From Bacteroidales bacterium UBA2861 (GTDB taxonomy: Bacteria; Bacteroidota; Bacteroidia; Bacteroidales; UBA932): a stretch of 15,099 nucleotides of DNA. A model generated the notes under the pieces. That model was given only the letters and a program-made list of their open reading frames with translations. It ran no database searches and was not told the DNA's origin. The stretch spans positions 42,245 through 57,343 of the forward strand of contig DEFD01000007.1 of NCBI GenBank assembly GCA_002350615.1, in the 5' to 3' direction. The position numbers and the translations under genes were made by a program. Positions 1-7,252 of this stretch are shown one piece after another (position 1 is the stretch's first letter; each line of letters begins with the position of its first letter).

Positions 1-306
1 GCCCTCATCTGCCGGTATATTTGGTCTTGCAGGCCCCGGGCCGTACCCGGCTCGGCGTCGCCGCCGGCCGTCGCAGGCTCTTACCCTGCGTTTTCACCCT
101 TACCGGCAGGTGGTGATGCGGCCGAAGCCTTCCACCCTTGATGCCGGCGGTTGTTTTCTGTTACGGTAGCCAAAAGATTACTCCCTTCTGCGATTTCCGC
201 AGCGGGGTGCCCTTTCCTGTCCGGACTTTCCTCCCTTACGGGCGACAGACCGTCCCGCCTTGTTGTATCCGCTGCCGGGCGAAATCGCTCTCCGGCAGCT
301 TTTGCC
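1..306 (-). ncRNA. rnpB: RNase P RNA, bacterial type A (3' end cut by window edge)
   Basis: This is the catalytic RNA of ribonuclease P, which removes 5' leaders from pre-tRNAs. Read on the minus strand it carries the conserved P4 region GAGGAAAGTCCGG (221-233), the ACAGAAA block within 153-170, a hairpin CGCAGG-GTAAGAG-CCTGCG (72-90) preceded by AGGGTGAAA, and the GCAAGACCAAATA block (18-30) that matches GCAAGGCCAAAUA of the E. coli RNA. These blocks are in the right order and roughly the right spacing. The 5' end is inferred from a TATTTTTG promoter box at 311-318. The terminal part, including the 3' strand of P4 and the P1 3' strand, lies to the left of position 1, so P1 cannot be checked. 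All open frames across this stretch are shadows of the RNA. Confidence 0.93.
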
Positions 307-310
307 GCTG

Positions 311-318
311 CAAAAATA
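311..318 (-). promoter_or_regulatory. Bacteroidota -7 box for rnpB
   Basis: The minus strand reads TATTTTTG, fitting TAnnTTTG. It lies just upstream of the expected RNase P RNA 5' end. I see no clear TTTG at the -33 position. Confidence 0.55.
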
Positions 319-339
319 GTCAAAAAGCAAATACTTTCT

Positions 340-347
340 TATATTTG
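340..347 (+). promoter_or_regulatory. Bacteroidota -7 box for the lipoprotein gene at 394
   Basis: TATATTTG fits TAnnTTTG and would start a transcript near 352, giving a leader of about 40 nt before the ATG at 394. No good -33 TTTG is seen. It diverges from the rnpB box only 21 bp away. Confidence 0.5.
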
Positions 348-393
348 TAACGAATATATTCATGCCGCATATGACTGTAAGAACCTTTGAAAT

Positions 394-1668
394 ATGAAAA
401 AACTCTTTACAATCGCCCTCTCTTTCGTTATGCTCATGCTCTTCGCTGCATGCGGCAAAGACAAGGTCAATTCCAGGTCGGAATCTTATTATGTGCAGAC
501 GGACAGTTGCCATGTGATGGGGTACTACGGAGTAAATGTGTTCGGCACCATACTTTTGGAGGAATATGACGAGGATGATATTGAGGCGGGTTTCTTCCTG
601 AGTACCAAATCCTCTTTTGACGGGGCCGAACCGGTTCAATGGCAGAATCTTTACCAGGGATCTTTCATGTCCGTGATCCTCGGCCTGAAACCCGATACCA
701 AGTATTATTACAGGGCTTATGTCCGGCAACAGGGGAAATATCATCATGGGAAGACACTTACGTTCACCACTGAACCGGCTCCTCTACATTATGTCTTTGA
801 GGTTCAGCTAAGCCCCAATACGGCGGATCTTATCCTCGGGGTTATGGGAAAGACCTCTGTCAAACTTACGGCAAAGGTGCTTCCGGAAGATGCCGTGGAC
901 AATACCGGCGTGTTCTGGAAAAGTTCCGATCCGTCAGTGGCGACTGTAAGTAACGGACTGGTTTCGGCCGTTGCTCCCGGTACGGCGATTATCACTGCAA
1001 CTGCCGGAGAAGGCAGCTACAGCGATAAATGCGTCGTGACAGTCAAAAATCCGATTCCTGAGGGAGCGGTGGATCTCGGGCTCAAGGTTTACTGGTCCGC
1101 CAAGAACCTCGGGGCCTCCTCACAGTCGGATGCGGGTTATCGTTTTGCATGGGGAGAAACCGCCCAGAAGCAGTCTTTCCCGGCTTCGACATATAAGTAT
1201 TTCGACGCGAACGAGACTCCGACCAAATATACGGGCAGCCACGGTCACGAGGGGGGATCTGCTGACAATCTGTTAAGATTGCTTCCGGAAGATGACGCGG
1301 CACATGCCGCCTTGGGCAGTACTTGGAGGATTCCTTCGTGGGAGGATTTCGCGGAGCTTCTCGACAATTGCACCATGTCCGTTTATCCGGCGGACAATCC
1401 TGCCGGCATAAAGTTTACGAGCAAGAAAAACGGTAACAGTATCCTGCTGCCGTATAACAGCTTCATTTCGGGTACCAGTGAGTACACGAGTAAAAAGATA
1501 TATCTTTGGACCAATGAAGTAGAAGAATATCAAAATGAAAAAACCAAGAAATACATGTATTCCAATGCATATTTATTCACACTCGATGTAATTGGAGGAG
1601 TATTTACGGTTGACAAAGGCTATGTCAAACGCTATTCCGGCGTGTGCATAAGGCCGGTTTGCGATTAA
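394..1668 (+). CDS. Surface lipoprotein with FN3-like, BIG2 and FISUMP-like domains
   Basis: A 424-residue predicted lipoprotein of unknown function. A lipoprotein signal peptide ends in the lipobox LFAAC, with the lipidated cysteine at residue 20. Residues about 40-130 look like a fibronectin type III-like fold ending in the typical GLKPDTKYYYRAYV and LTFTT strands. Residues about 136-218 form a BIG2 Ig-like domain (WKSSDPSVATVSNGLVSAVAPGTAIITA). From about 225 to the end lies a region resembling the FISUMP / DUF1566-like domain of Bacteroidota secreted proteins: VDLGLKVYWSAKNLGAS, FAWGE, TWRIPSWEDFAELLDNCT, and a final VCIRPV. Such proteins are usually exposed at the cell surface, and their substrates are not known. 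The ATG at 394 is chosen because the signal peptide begins there. The following gene starts 11 nt after the stop, so the two are probably co-transcribed. An 11-codon upstream frame overlaps its start codon. Confidence 0.85.
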   Translation: MKKLFTIALSFVMLMLFAACGKDKVNSRSESYYVQTDSCHVMGYYGVNVFGTILLEEYDEDDIEAGFFLSTKSSFDGAEPVQWQNLYQGSFMSVILGLKPDTKYYYRAYVRQQGKYHHGKTLTFTTEPAPLHYVFEVQLSPNTADLILGVMGKTSVKLTAKVLPEDAVDNTGVFWKSSDPSVATVSNGLVSAVAPGTAIITATAGEGSYSDKCVVTVKNPIPEGAVDLGLKVYWSAKNLGASSQSDAGYRFAWGETAQKQSFPASTYKYFDANETPTKYTGSHGHEGGSADNLLRLLPEDDAAHAALGSTWRIPSWEDFAELLDNCTMSVYPADNPAGIKFTSKKNGNSILLPYNSFISGTSEYTSKKIYLWTNEVEEYQNEKTKKYMYSNAYLFTLDVIGGVFTVDKGYVKRYSGVCIRPVCD

Positions 1669-1679
1669 CGTATTACAGC

Positions 1680-2444
1680 ATGATTCGGAGTGCAAGATTA
1701 TGTGCCGTTGCGGCCGCTTTGCTGGCGGCTGTCTCCTGCGGGGCCAAAGAGCCCGTCCGATACGAGGTGAAAGTACTGAAAGAGTACACGCACGACAGGG
1801 CGGCCTATACCCAGGGATTGTTTTTCCATGATGGAAGCCTGTTCGAAACGACCGGACTGAACGGATCGTCCAGTCTCAGGAAGGTGGAGCTTGAAAGCGG
1901 GGAAGTGCTTGAACGCGTCAATTTCAGCCGTAAGTACTTCGCCGAAGGCTCAGTGGTCCTGGACGGAAAGCTTTACGTGCTTACGTGGACCAACAGGGTG
2001 GCTTTCATCTACGATGCGAAGACGCTCGAATACAGGCAGACTTACAGCTATCCACGCGAGGGATGGGGCCTGACCACCGACGGCAAATCCCTGATAGCTT
2101 CAGACGGCAGCTCGCGCATATACTTCATGTCTCCTGAATTCAAGCCGCAGAAGAGCATAAATGTCAGCTTGGGAGGCAGGCCGATACGCAATCTCAATGA
2201 ACTGGAATGGATTGACGGGCGAATCTGGGCGAATGTCTATCTCACCGACATGATCCTGATAATCAATCCGGATACCGGCGTAGTCGAGGCTACCGTGAAT
2301 TGCAGCGGACTGCTTCCCCAGAATCTTAGGAGACAGGACACCGACGTACTGAACGGCATCGCCGTCGACGCCGACAAAAAAATCTACCTGACAGGTAAAC
2401 GCTGGCCGCGTCTCTATCAGGTAGAACTCGTGAAGTCCAAATAG
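1680..2444 (+). CDS. Glutaminyl-peptide cyclotransferase, plant-type (lipoprotein)
   Basis: A 254-residue protein of the plant/bacterial glutaminyl cyclotransferase family (PF05096, EC 2.3.2.5), a five-bladed beta-propeller that turns N-terminal glutamine of peptides into pyroglutamate with release of ammonia. Family signatures are visible: YTQGLFF.DGSLFETTGLNGSS near the start, YAEGS-like YFAEGS, EGWGLTTDG with LIASDGS, NELEWIDGRIWANVY, and the closing LNGIAVDADKKIYLTGKRWPRLYQV. The start at 1680 is preferred over an in-frame ATG at 1644, because 1644 lies inside the previous gene while 1680 begins a clean lipoprotein signal peptide with lipobox AVSC. It probably works in the periplasm, anchored to a membrane. 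Pyroglutamate capping is common in Bacteroidota exported proteins and may explain the gene, but its targets here are unknown. Its stop lies 3 bp from the stop of the convergent receptor gene. Confidence 0.88.
   Translation: MIRSARLCAVAAALLAAVSCGAKEPVRYEVKVLKEYTHDRAAYTQGLFFHDGSLFETTGLNGSSSLRKVELESGEVLERVNFSRKYFAEGSVVLDGKLYVLTWTNRVAFIYDAKTLEYRQTYSYPREGWGLTTDGKSLIASDGSSRIYFMSPEFKPQKSINVSLGGRPIRNLNELEWIDGRIWANVYLTDMILIINPDTGVVEATVNCSGLLPQNLRRQDTDVLNGIAVDADKKIYLTGKRWPRLYQVELVKSK
2384..2424. repeat. 8-bp inverted repeat at the 3' end of the cyclotransferase gene
   Basis: CTACCTGA (2384-2391) and TCAGGTAG (2417-2424) are perfect inverted copies around a 25-nt loop, ending 20 bp before the stop codon. 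There is no T-tract. It may be chance coding sequence, but it is the only visible hairpin near a convergent gene end that has no intergenic room for a terminator. Confidence 0.3.
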
Positions 2445-2447
2445 GGC

Positions 2448-4805
2448 TTAGAATTTCAAAGATATCTTCCCGGTGGCCGTGAAAGGCGGCGCAGGGATGA
2501 ATCCGAGTTGGTAATAGCGATTGTCGTTCCCGTGTCCGCCAGTGGCGAAGATGGCCGAATATGCCCATCCGCTCTGGGCCACGCGGGCGCAGAATACATT
2601 GCCCAGGTCCACTCCGAGGGCGATTTCCTTTATGAATTTACGGGGCTTGATCTTGTAGCCGAGAGAGATGTCGGACAGGCTGTACCCCGGAAGGGACCTG
2701 TCGCGGTTGCCGCTGTTGTCCAGATACATCCTGCTCACATAGCCGCTATGCCATACAGCACTGAACGCTCCGACGTGGAAATCAAGGAAAGCGTTGAGGA
2801 TGGCGTCCGGAGAGAAGGCGAGGGGAGAATCGTCGTAATGTATCACGGCAGTGCCGTTGTCCCAATCCTCCACATACTCGTCAAAGTCCAGCAGACGGTT
2901 GCGGCTCAGCGCTGCGTTGCCCTCGAGGCTCAGCCAGGAAGTGATATCGACCCCCGCGGTAATCTCCGCCCCCAGCCTGTAGGAATCCGGGATATTGGTG
3001 GTGAGGGCTTCGCCTATGTCGCTGAGCTCTCCTGTCTGCACCAGCTGGTCGGCATACTTCATATAATATAGGTTTGCGCCAGCTCTCCATATCTTTCCTG
3101 AATACTGGTAGCCGCCCTCGAAATCATAGAGCCGCTCCGCCTTGGGGGCAGGATACTTGCCGTTGTCCGTGAAATTGTTCCTTTCCGGCTCGCGGTTGCT
3201 CACCGCCACGGAAGCATAAGCCCTGTGGGGGCCTGCGCTGAAGTTTACACCAGCCTTCGGATTGAAGAAATCATATTTCTCATCGATGTCCAGATAGTGC
3301 TTCGAGGCGGTTCCGTCGTCGTTGTCGATGTATTTGTCGTTATATCCGCCCGAGCTGTAATCCACGTGTCTGAACTGAAGGTCGGCGAAGATGCTCCAGT
3401 TCCGTGATATGCTGAAAGATGCCTTCACGAAGGCGTTGCCGTCGTTTTTCGTGGCGTCCGAATCATAATATTTGTATTGCCCGCCCTTCAGGTAAGCCTC
3501 GGCCAGTTCGGCATTGCTCATATATCGCAGGTAGCCGAAGTGATCGCCCTTGAACTGCTGCACGCTCAGTCCCGCGACCGCATCCCATCGGCCCTGCCTG
3601 TAAAACAGGTTGGCGAGAGCGCCGTATGTGTCCTGTGAAAGGCCTTTGCGCCGCACGAAATCGCACTTTTTGATGGTCTCGGCACTGCTGTCGGTAAACC
3701 AGGGGATGCCGTATTTCACGAGCTTGTTGTCCTTGCGGAACTCGTCGTAATAGCCGTAGCCGTCCGTGTAATGGGCCGTGGCGCTGAAACGCCAGGCATC
3801 CGAAATGCCCCAGCTGAAGCTCAGGATATGGTGCGTCTGCCAGAAATTGTCAGTTGTCCTCGGCCAAAAAGAACCGTCCGCCATCTTGTAACGGTGAAGC
3901 GTGTAGCTGTTGTCGCTGCCGATCTCCAGCCACTCGTAAAGGGAATTGAAGCGCCCCAGGCCGGCTTTCCAGATGTCTTTGTAGGTTTTGATGCCGGTTT
4001 TGGAGCCGAAGGTCCCGTCCATAATGGACAGGTCGCCCGTGCCTGCGGTGATGCCGTTCCAGGCCTGACCGGTGTTCTCGAAGTTCCCCAATATCTTATA
4101 GGAGATGCGATAATCGCGTCCCAGCCAGTTCAGAGAGCCGTACCAGCTGCCGGAACGGCCGTCGGTGCCGTGAACGTAGCCGTCGGTGGATGTCTCGTGA
4201 TATGCTCCTTCCAGCACGATTCTCTTCCAGAGAAGTCCGGTGGAGAAATTCCCTCCGAAATTGTAGGTGTTGAAACTGCCGTACGATGCATTCAGCTCCA
4301 CGGCAGGGGTGTATGAAAAGCCTTTCGTGGCGAGCGACACCGAACCGCCGAAGGCACCGTCGCCGTTGGTGGAACTGCCCACGCCCCTCTGTATCTGCAC
4401 GCTGCCCAAAAGGGAAGCGTAGGAGTTCATATTTGCCCAGAACACCGTCTGGTCCTCGGGTGAGTTGAGCGGCACGCCGTCCAGGGTTACGTTTATGCGC
4501 GACCCCCCTGCGCCGCGAATCCGCATATAAGTGGTCCCGGTCCCCACTCCGTTTTCGCTCCAGGCGAGGACTCCCGGAGTACGGGCGAACAGCAGGGGAA
4601 GTTCCTTGCCTCCCTTGGAGAATTCTGCCAGCTCGCCGCGGCTGACATTGCTTACGGCATATGGTGCGTCCTTCTGGGCGCGTACCGAGCTGATCACTGC
4701 TTCCTGCAATTCATCGGTCGCCAGGGAATCCACCTGGGGCCGGGCGCCGGCATTTCCGGCGAAAAGTACCGCCGCAGCGGCACAGACAAAGATTTTTTTG
4801 CTCAT
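2448..4805 (-). CDS. TonB-dependent outer-membrane receptor under TPP riboswitch control (probable thiamine receptor)
   Basis: A 785-residue TonB-dependent receptor that would take up a scarce ligand through a 22-strand outer-membrane barrel using TonB energy. The signal peptide is about 1-21 (ending AGA), followed at 31-38 by a TonB-box-like DELQEAVI. The plug domain runs to about 150 and includes LPLLFARTPGVLAW, MRIRGAGGSRINVTLDGVPLN, and IQRGVGSSTNGDGAFGGSV. The rest is aromatic-rich barrel ending in the usual terminal phenylalanine (KISLKF). It lacks the N-terminal carboxypeptidase-like domain and any SusD partner gene, so it is not a SusC-type glycan receptor. The leader is a TPP riboswitch, which points to thiamine or a thiamine precursor/phosphate as ligand, as for the THI-element-controlled receptors known in Bacteroidota. 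That substrate call rests on the riboswitch. No inner-membrane thiamine transporter or biosynthesis gene is adjacent. The gene stands alone and converges on the cyclotransferase gene with a 3-bp gap. Confidence 0.9.
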   Translation of the reverse strand: MSKKIFVCAAAAVLFAGNAGARPQVDSLATDELQEAVISSVRAQKDAPYAVSNVSRGELAEFSKGGKELPLLFARTPGVLAWSENGVGTGTTYMRIRGAGGSRINVTLDGVPLNSPEDQTVFWANMNSYASLLGSVQIQRGVGSSTNGDGAFGGSVSLATKGFSYTPAVELNASYGSFNTYNFGGNFSTGLLWKRIVLEGAYHETSTDGYVHGTDGRSGSWYGSLNWLGRDYRISYKILGNFENTGQAWNGITAGTGDLSIMDGTFGSKTGIKTYKDIWKAGLGRFNSLYEWLEIGSDNSYTLHRYKMADGSFWPRTTDNFWQTHHILSFSWGISDAWRFSATAHYTDGYGYYDEFRKDNKLVKYGIPWFTDSSAETIKKCDFVRRKGLSQDTYGALANLFYRQGRWDAVAGLSVQQFKGDHFGYLRYMSNAELAEAYLKGGQYKYYDSDATKNDGNAFVKASFSISRNWSIFADLQFRHVDYSSGGYNDKYIDNDDGTASKHYLDIDEKYDFFNPKAGVNFSAGPHRAYASVAVSNREPERNNFTDNGKYPAPKAERLYDFEGGYQYSGKIWRAGANLYYMKYADQLVQTGELSDIGEALTTNIPDSYRLGAEITAGVDITSWLSLEGNAALSRNRLLDFDEYVEDWDNGTAVIHYDDSPLAFSPDAILNAFLDFHVGAFSAVWHSGYVSRMYLDNSGNRDRSLPGYSLSDISLGYKIKPRKFIKEIALGVDLGNVFCARVAQSGWAYSAIFATGGHGNDNRYYQLGFIPAPPFTATGKISLKF

Positions 4806-4806
4806 A

Positions 4807-4882
4807 ACAATTCCTCCGCGGGCATTATCCCGATCAGGTTCAAGGGTATCATCTCAGCCGCCTTCCGGCAGCACCCCATTGT
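4807..4882 (-). promoter_or_regulatory. TPP (thiamine pyrophosphate) riboswitch, THI element
   Basis: On the minus strand the sequence contains in order GGGGTGC, a GCC-GGAA-GGC hairpin, GGCTGAGA, ACCCTTGAACCTGATC, GGGATAATGCCCGCGGAGGA. These are the conserved THI-box segments that form the pyrimidine- and pyrophosphate-sensing arms. Helix P1 is ACAAT (minus strand of 4878-4882) with ATTGT (minus strand of 4807-4811). Its 3' strand ends one base before the ATG at 4805, and the GGAGG ribosome site (4813-4817) lies inside the conserved 3' part. Ligand binding should close P1 and hide the initiation region, so control is most likely at translation: the receptor is off when TPP is plentiful. Confidence 0.95.
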
Positions 4883-4883
4883 G

Positions 4884-4917
4884 TTTGCAAAGGTATAAAA
4901 GATTTTTATTATTTTTG
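4884..4917 (+). promoter_or_regulatory. Bacteroidota promoter for the lipoprotein gene at 4941
   Basis: TTTG at 4884-4887 and TATTTTTG at 4910-4917 match the -33 and -7 elements, with a 22-nt spacer that is slightly long. The predicted start of about 4922 leaves a leader of roughly 20 nt. The -33 box lies on top of the start region of the divergent receptor transcript. Confidence 0.55.
4888..4895 (-). promoter_or_regulatory. Bacteroidota -7 box for the riboswitch-receptor transcript
   Basis: The minus strand reads TACCTTTG, fitting TAnnTTTG. Transcription would begin about 4-7 nt further on, at about 4880-4884, which is where the 5' strand of riboswitch helix P1 begins. No clear -33 TTTG is visible. 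Confidence 0.6.
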
Positions 4918-4940
4918 TCGGTTGTGAAACGATATCCTAT

Positions 4941-7124
4941 ATGAAAAAACTGCTCCTCCTCTCTGCTCTTTGCCTTCTGGCATTCGGATGCAAAAAAGAG
5001 CTTGATGCCCAAAAGGACAAATTTGTCGATGTAATAGCGGTAAACATCCGCCCCTATCCCAACGAGGCTTATCTCATCCCGGGCAATACCCTGCAACTGG
5101 GATGGTATGTGAACCCTTCCAACGGTTATGTCAACGAAGCGGAATGGGGAGTGTACGACTCGAAAGTTGCCTCAGTAGACCAGAAAGGTCTGGTCTCCGC
5201 CGTCGGGATCGGGGATACCCGCGTGTGGCTCAGGGTCCAGCCAAGTAATCATATAGCACATTTCCATCTCCATGTGGTGCAGAATCCCGTGCCGCTGAAT
5301 TCCCTGACTCTCAGCCCCTCCAGCCTTGATCTCGGTGTAGGGAGCTCCGGCGATTTCGAAATCGGGTTCTATCCCGAAAACACCACGCAGAGAGATCTGG
5401 TCTGGGAGTCCTCCGACAAATCCGTCGCGGTGGTGGGCGCGGACGGCAAGATTACCGGTAAAGGTCCCGGTACTGCCACAATCACGGTAACGGAGCAGAA
5501 CAGCAATAAAAAGGCCTCTGCAAACGTGACGGTTGCCGTGCCGTTCTCGTCTATCACGCTCGACTTCCCTTCGGCGAGATTCCTCCAGGTGGAAGAGCGC
5601 TCCGGCAAATCCTGCTTCGCGATAGAGAAGGGGATTACGTACAATACTTCAGTGACCACTAAGCCTTCGAACTCCACAGACAGACTCGTTTACACGGTTG
5701 AGAGCGGCAAGGAATCTTTCCTTACGGTGGATGACGAGGGCCATATGACTGGCTATAAATACGGAGGGCCGGTGACGGTTACGATAAGTTCCAGGCTGAA
5801 TGACAAGCTAAGCACAAGTTTCAATGTCTTTATCTACGATAATCCAACCGGCGTGAAACTGGATGGACGCAATGTCGAGGGCATCGGCTCCGGCTGCTCC
5901 CAGTCTTGGTACATGGTACCTGTTCCTGCAACCGCCTATCCTTACGACAGTTTCGAACTCCTGGAGGCAGACGATAATCTCAGCGCAAGCGTGAGGGGCA
6001 ACTCTCTCATCGTGACTGCGGATAAGTTGGGAGATGCCTCCCTGAGCACCCCTTCTTCCATAAAATTCAGGACAGTCACCGTTAAATACGGTTCATACCC
6101 TGCCACCCTGCGCTTCATGCTCTGCAAATACGATCCCTTCCAGTGCAAGATCGGCGACGGCCTGGTGTACCACGACAATGCGCTCTGTTGCTATGACGGT
6201 GGTTACCGCGGACTCGGCGTCATCGAAGAATCTGCCTTTGTGGACAATAACGATCCGCCTTTCGGCATCATCGCATTCATAGGAGACGAGCAGTTGAGGG
6301 ATCCGTTCCTTCAGCACACCACAAAGAAAATGACACTGACCTCTTTCGGCGTCACAAAATGCTGCATAGACGGAAGTACGGTAGCAAAGCTTCCCGCAAA
6401 GGTGCACGGCATAGCGATCCCTTACAACGGCGGGCCGTTCTTCAGGAACTTCACTCAGCCTCTCGGCTGGAACGGTGCCGGCGATGGAGAACAGTATATG
6501 GGCGTACAGAAATCCCTTTACGACGATTCTGACATGACTTCCGGCATCACGGGAAATATCCAGCTTGCTTCGGGCGGCGACCTGAAATACAGCGCCTATA
6601 TGAATACGATGGCCTTCGTGTCCTACAACTGTACCGCCACCGACAAGAATTATCATATCCGTCCGGCCATCTACTTTGATTCCTCGATACTTCTCAGTGA
6701 CTACAGGGCTGTTTTCAACAGCAAACTCAAGCAGAAATACGGTGACTATTATGTCGGTTTGAAGGAAAACAGCGAAAGAGTGTGCAGGGTATGCCCGGGC
6801 GAGGGCAATACGGGCTCGTATACGACGCCATGGCTCCTGCCTACAGTTAGGGACCTCTTCGCCGTCTTCGGCCTTCCCGGTACCACCACCTTCAGCAAGA
6901 ATACCCCTATCAGCAACGCTAATGTAAAGAGCAATTTGGAAATTCTTGCCAGCTCGGTGATGAACCTGTCCGGCATGATATGCACCTATCGCAACGTTTA
7001 CTGGACGAGCAACGAAGAGAGCGGCACCCAGGCATGGGCCGTGAATGTAGGCACCACCGACCTGACTGTCCAGTCTTGCTCCAAATATACCGTGAACAAG
7101 ATACTTCCAGTGCTGTATTTCTGA
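4941..7124 (+). CDS. Large lipoprotein with BIG2 repeats and a DUF1566-like C-terminal domain
   Basis: A 727-residue predicted lipoprotein of unknown function. The signal peptide ends in lipobox LLAFGC with the lipidated cysteine at residue 17, followed by a lysine/acid-rich tether. BIG2 Ig-like domains are seen at about 30-112 (WGVYDSKVASVDQKGLVSAVGIGDTRV) and about 117-200 (WESSDKSVAVVGADGKITGKGPGTATITV), with a degenerate third at about 205-298 and possibly a fourth to about 395. The C-terminal half, from about 405, resembles the divergent DUF1566-like domain common in Bacteroidota surface lipoproteins: GDGLVYHDNA, then FGIIAFIGDEQ, HGIAIPYNGG, WLLPTVRDLFAVFG, and YWTSNEESGTQAWAVNV near the end. 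It shares this general plan with the lipoprotein at 394, but I see no close sequence identity. It likely stands on the cell surface; ligand and role are unknown. It is followed by a hairpin at 7150-7175. Confidence 0.85.
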   Translation: MKKLLLLSALCLLAFGCKKELDAQKDKFVDVIAVNIRPYPNEAYLIPGNTLQLGWYVNPSNGYVNEAEWGVYDSKVASVDQKGLVSAVGIGDTRVWLRVQPSNHIAHFHLHVVQNPVPLNSLTLSPSSLDLGVGSSGDFEIGFYPENTTQRDLVWESSDKSVAVVGADGKITGKGPGTATITVTEQNSNKKASANVTVAVPFSSITLDFPSARFLQVEERSGKSCFAIEKGITYNTSVTTKPSNSTDRLVYTVESGKESFLTVDDEGHMTGYKYGGPVTVTISSRLNDKLSTSFNVFIYDNPTGVKLDGRNVEGIGSGCSQSWYMVPVPATAYPYDSFELLEADDNLSASVRGNSLIVTADKLGDASLSTPSSIKFRTVTVKYGSYPATLRFMLCKYDPFQCKIGDGLVYHDNALCCYDGGYRGLGVIEESAFVDNNDPPFGIIAFIGDEQLRDPFLQHTTKKMTLTSFGVTKCCIDGSTVAKLPAKVHGIAIPYNGGPFFRNFTQPLGWNGAGDGEQYMGVQKSLYDDSDMTSGITGNIQLASGGDLKYSAYMNTMAFVSYNCTATDKNYHIRPAIYFDSSILLSDYRAVFNSKLKQKYGDYYVGLKENSERVCRVCPGEGNTGSYTTPWLLPTVRDLFAVFGLPGTTTFSKNTPISNANVKSNLEILASSVMNLSGMICTYRNVYWTSNEESGTQAWAVNVGTTDLTVQSCSKYTVNKILPVLYF

Positions 7125-7149
7125 CACAGGGAGCCCGGTACATAACGCA

Positions 7150-7175
7150 TAACGCCCGCTTCACAGCGGGCGTTA
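7150..7175. terminator. 10-bp perfect hairpin, probable terminator between convergent genes
   Basis: TAACGCCCGC, a 6-nt loop TTCACA, and GCGGGCGTTA form an uninterrupted stem 26 bp after the stop of the lipoprotein gene. No strong T-tract follows on either strand, so it is an imperfect intrinsic terminator, or an RNA 3'-end stabiliser. It would also form the 3' end of the candidate minus-strand small RNA. Confidence 0.6.
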
Positions 7176-7248
7176 ACGGTTAGTTAGTAGTGTATTACCT
7201 TTAGAAGGTCAATTATTGCTGGTTAGAAGTAGTTGTTTCAAATTTCTG
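7150..7248 (-). ncRNA. Candidate small RNA from an orphan promoter
   Basis: Between the two convergent genes the minus strand has a promoter-like pair: TTTG, 18 nt, TATATTTGC (-7 box at 7253-7260). It points away from trmD, whose stop is at 7320, and towards the hairpin at 7150-7175. The product would be about 100 nt and A/T-rich, with a small internal hairpin ACCTT-CTA-AAGGT (7197-7209) and a GC-rich terminal stem. There is no convincing open frame. I do not recognise it as a known RNA family. It is inferred only from promoter and hairpin placement. Confidence 0.3.
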
Positions 7249-7252
7249 AATG

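Noticed and set aside
81..747. Several small frames on both strands at 81-747
   Set aside because: Up to 306 they are frames within the RNase P RNA gene. Beyond that they are out-of-frame or antisense to the lipoprotein gene at 394.
1644..1679. Longer start for the cyclotransferase gene, overlapping the upstream lipoprotein gene
   Set aside because: The extra 12 residues lie within the previous gene and would spoil the lipoprotein signal peptide that begins at 1680.
6093..7127. 344-codon minus-strand frame opposite the BIG2 lipoprotein
   Set aside because: His/Val/Ala/Gly-rich composition typical of antisense shadows, no promoter, and the plus-strand lipoprotein is well supported.
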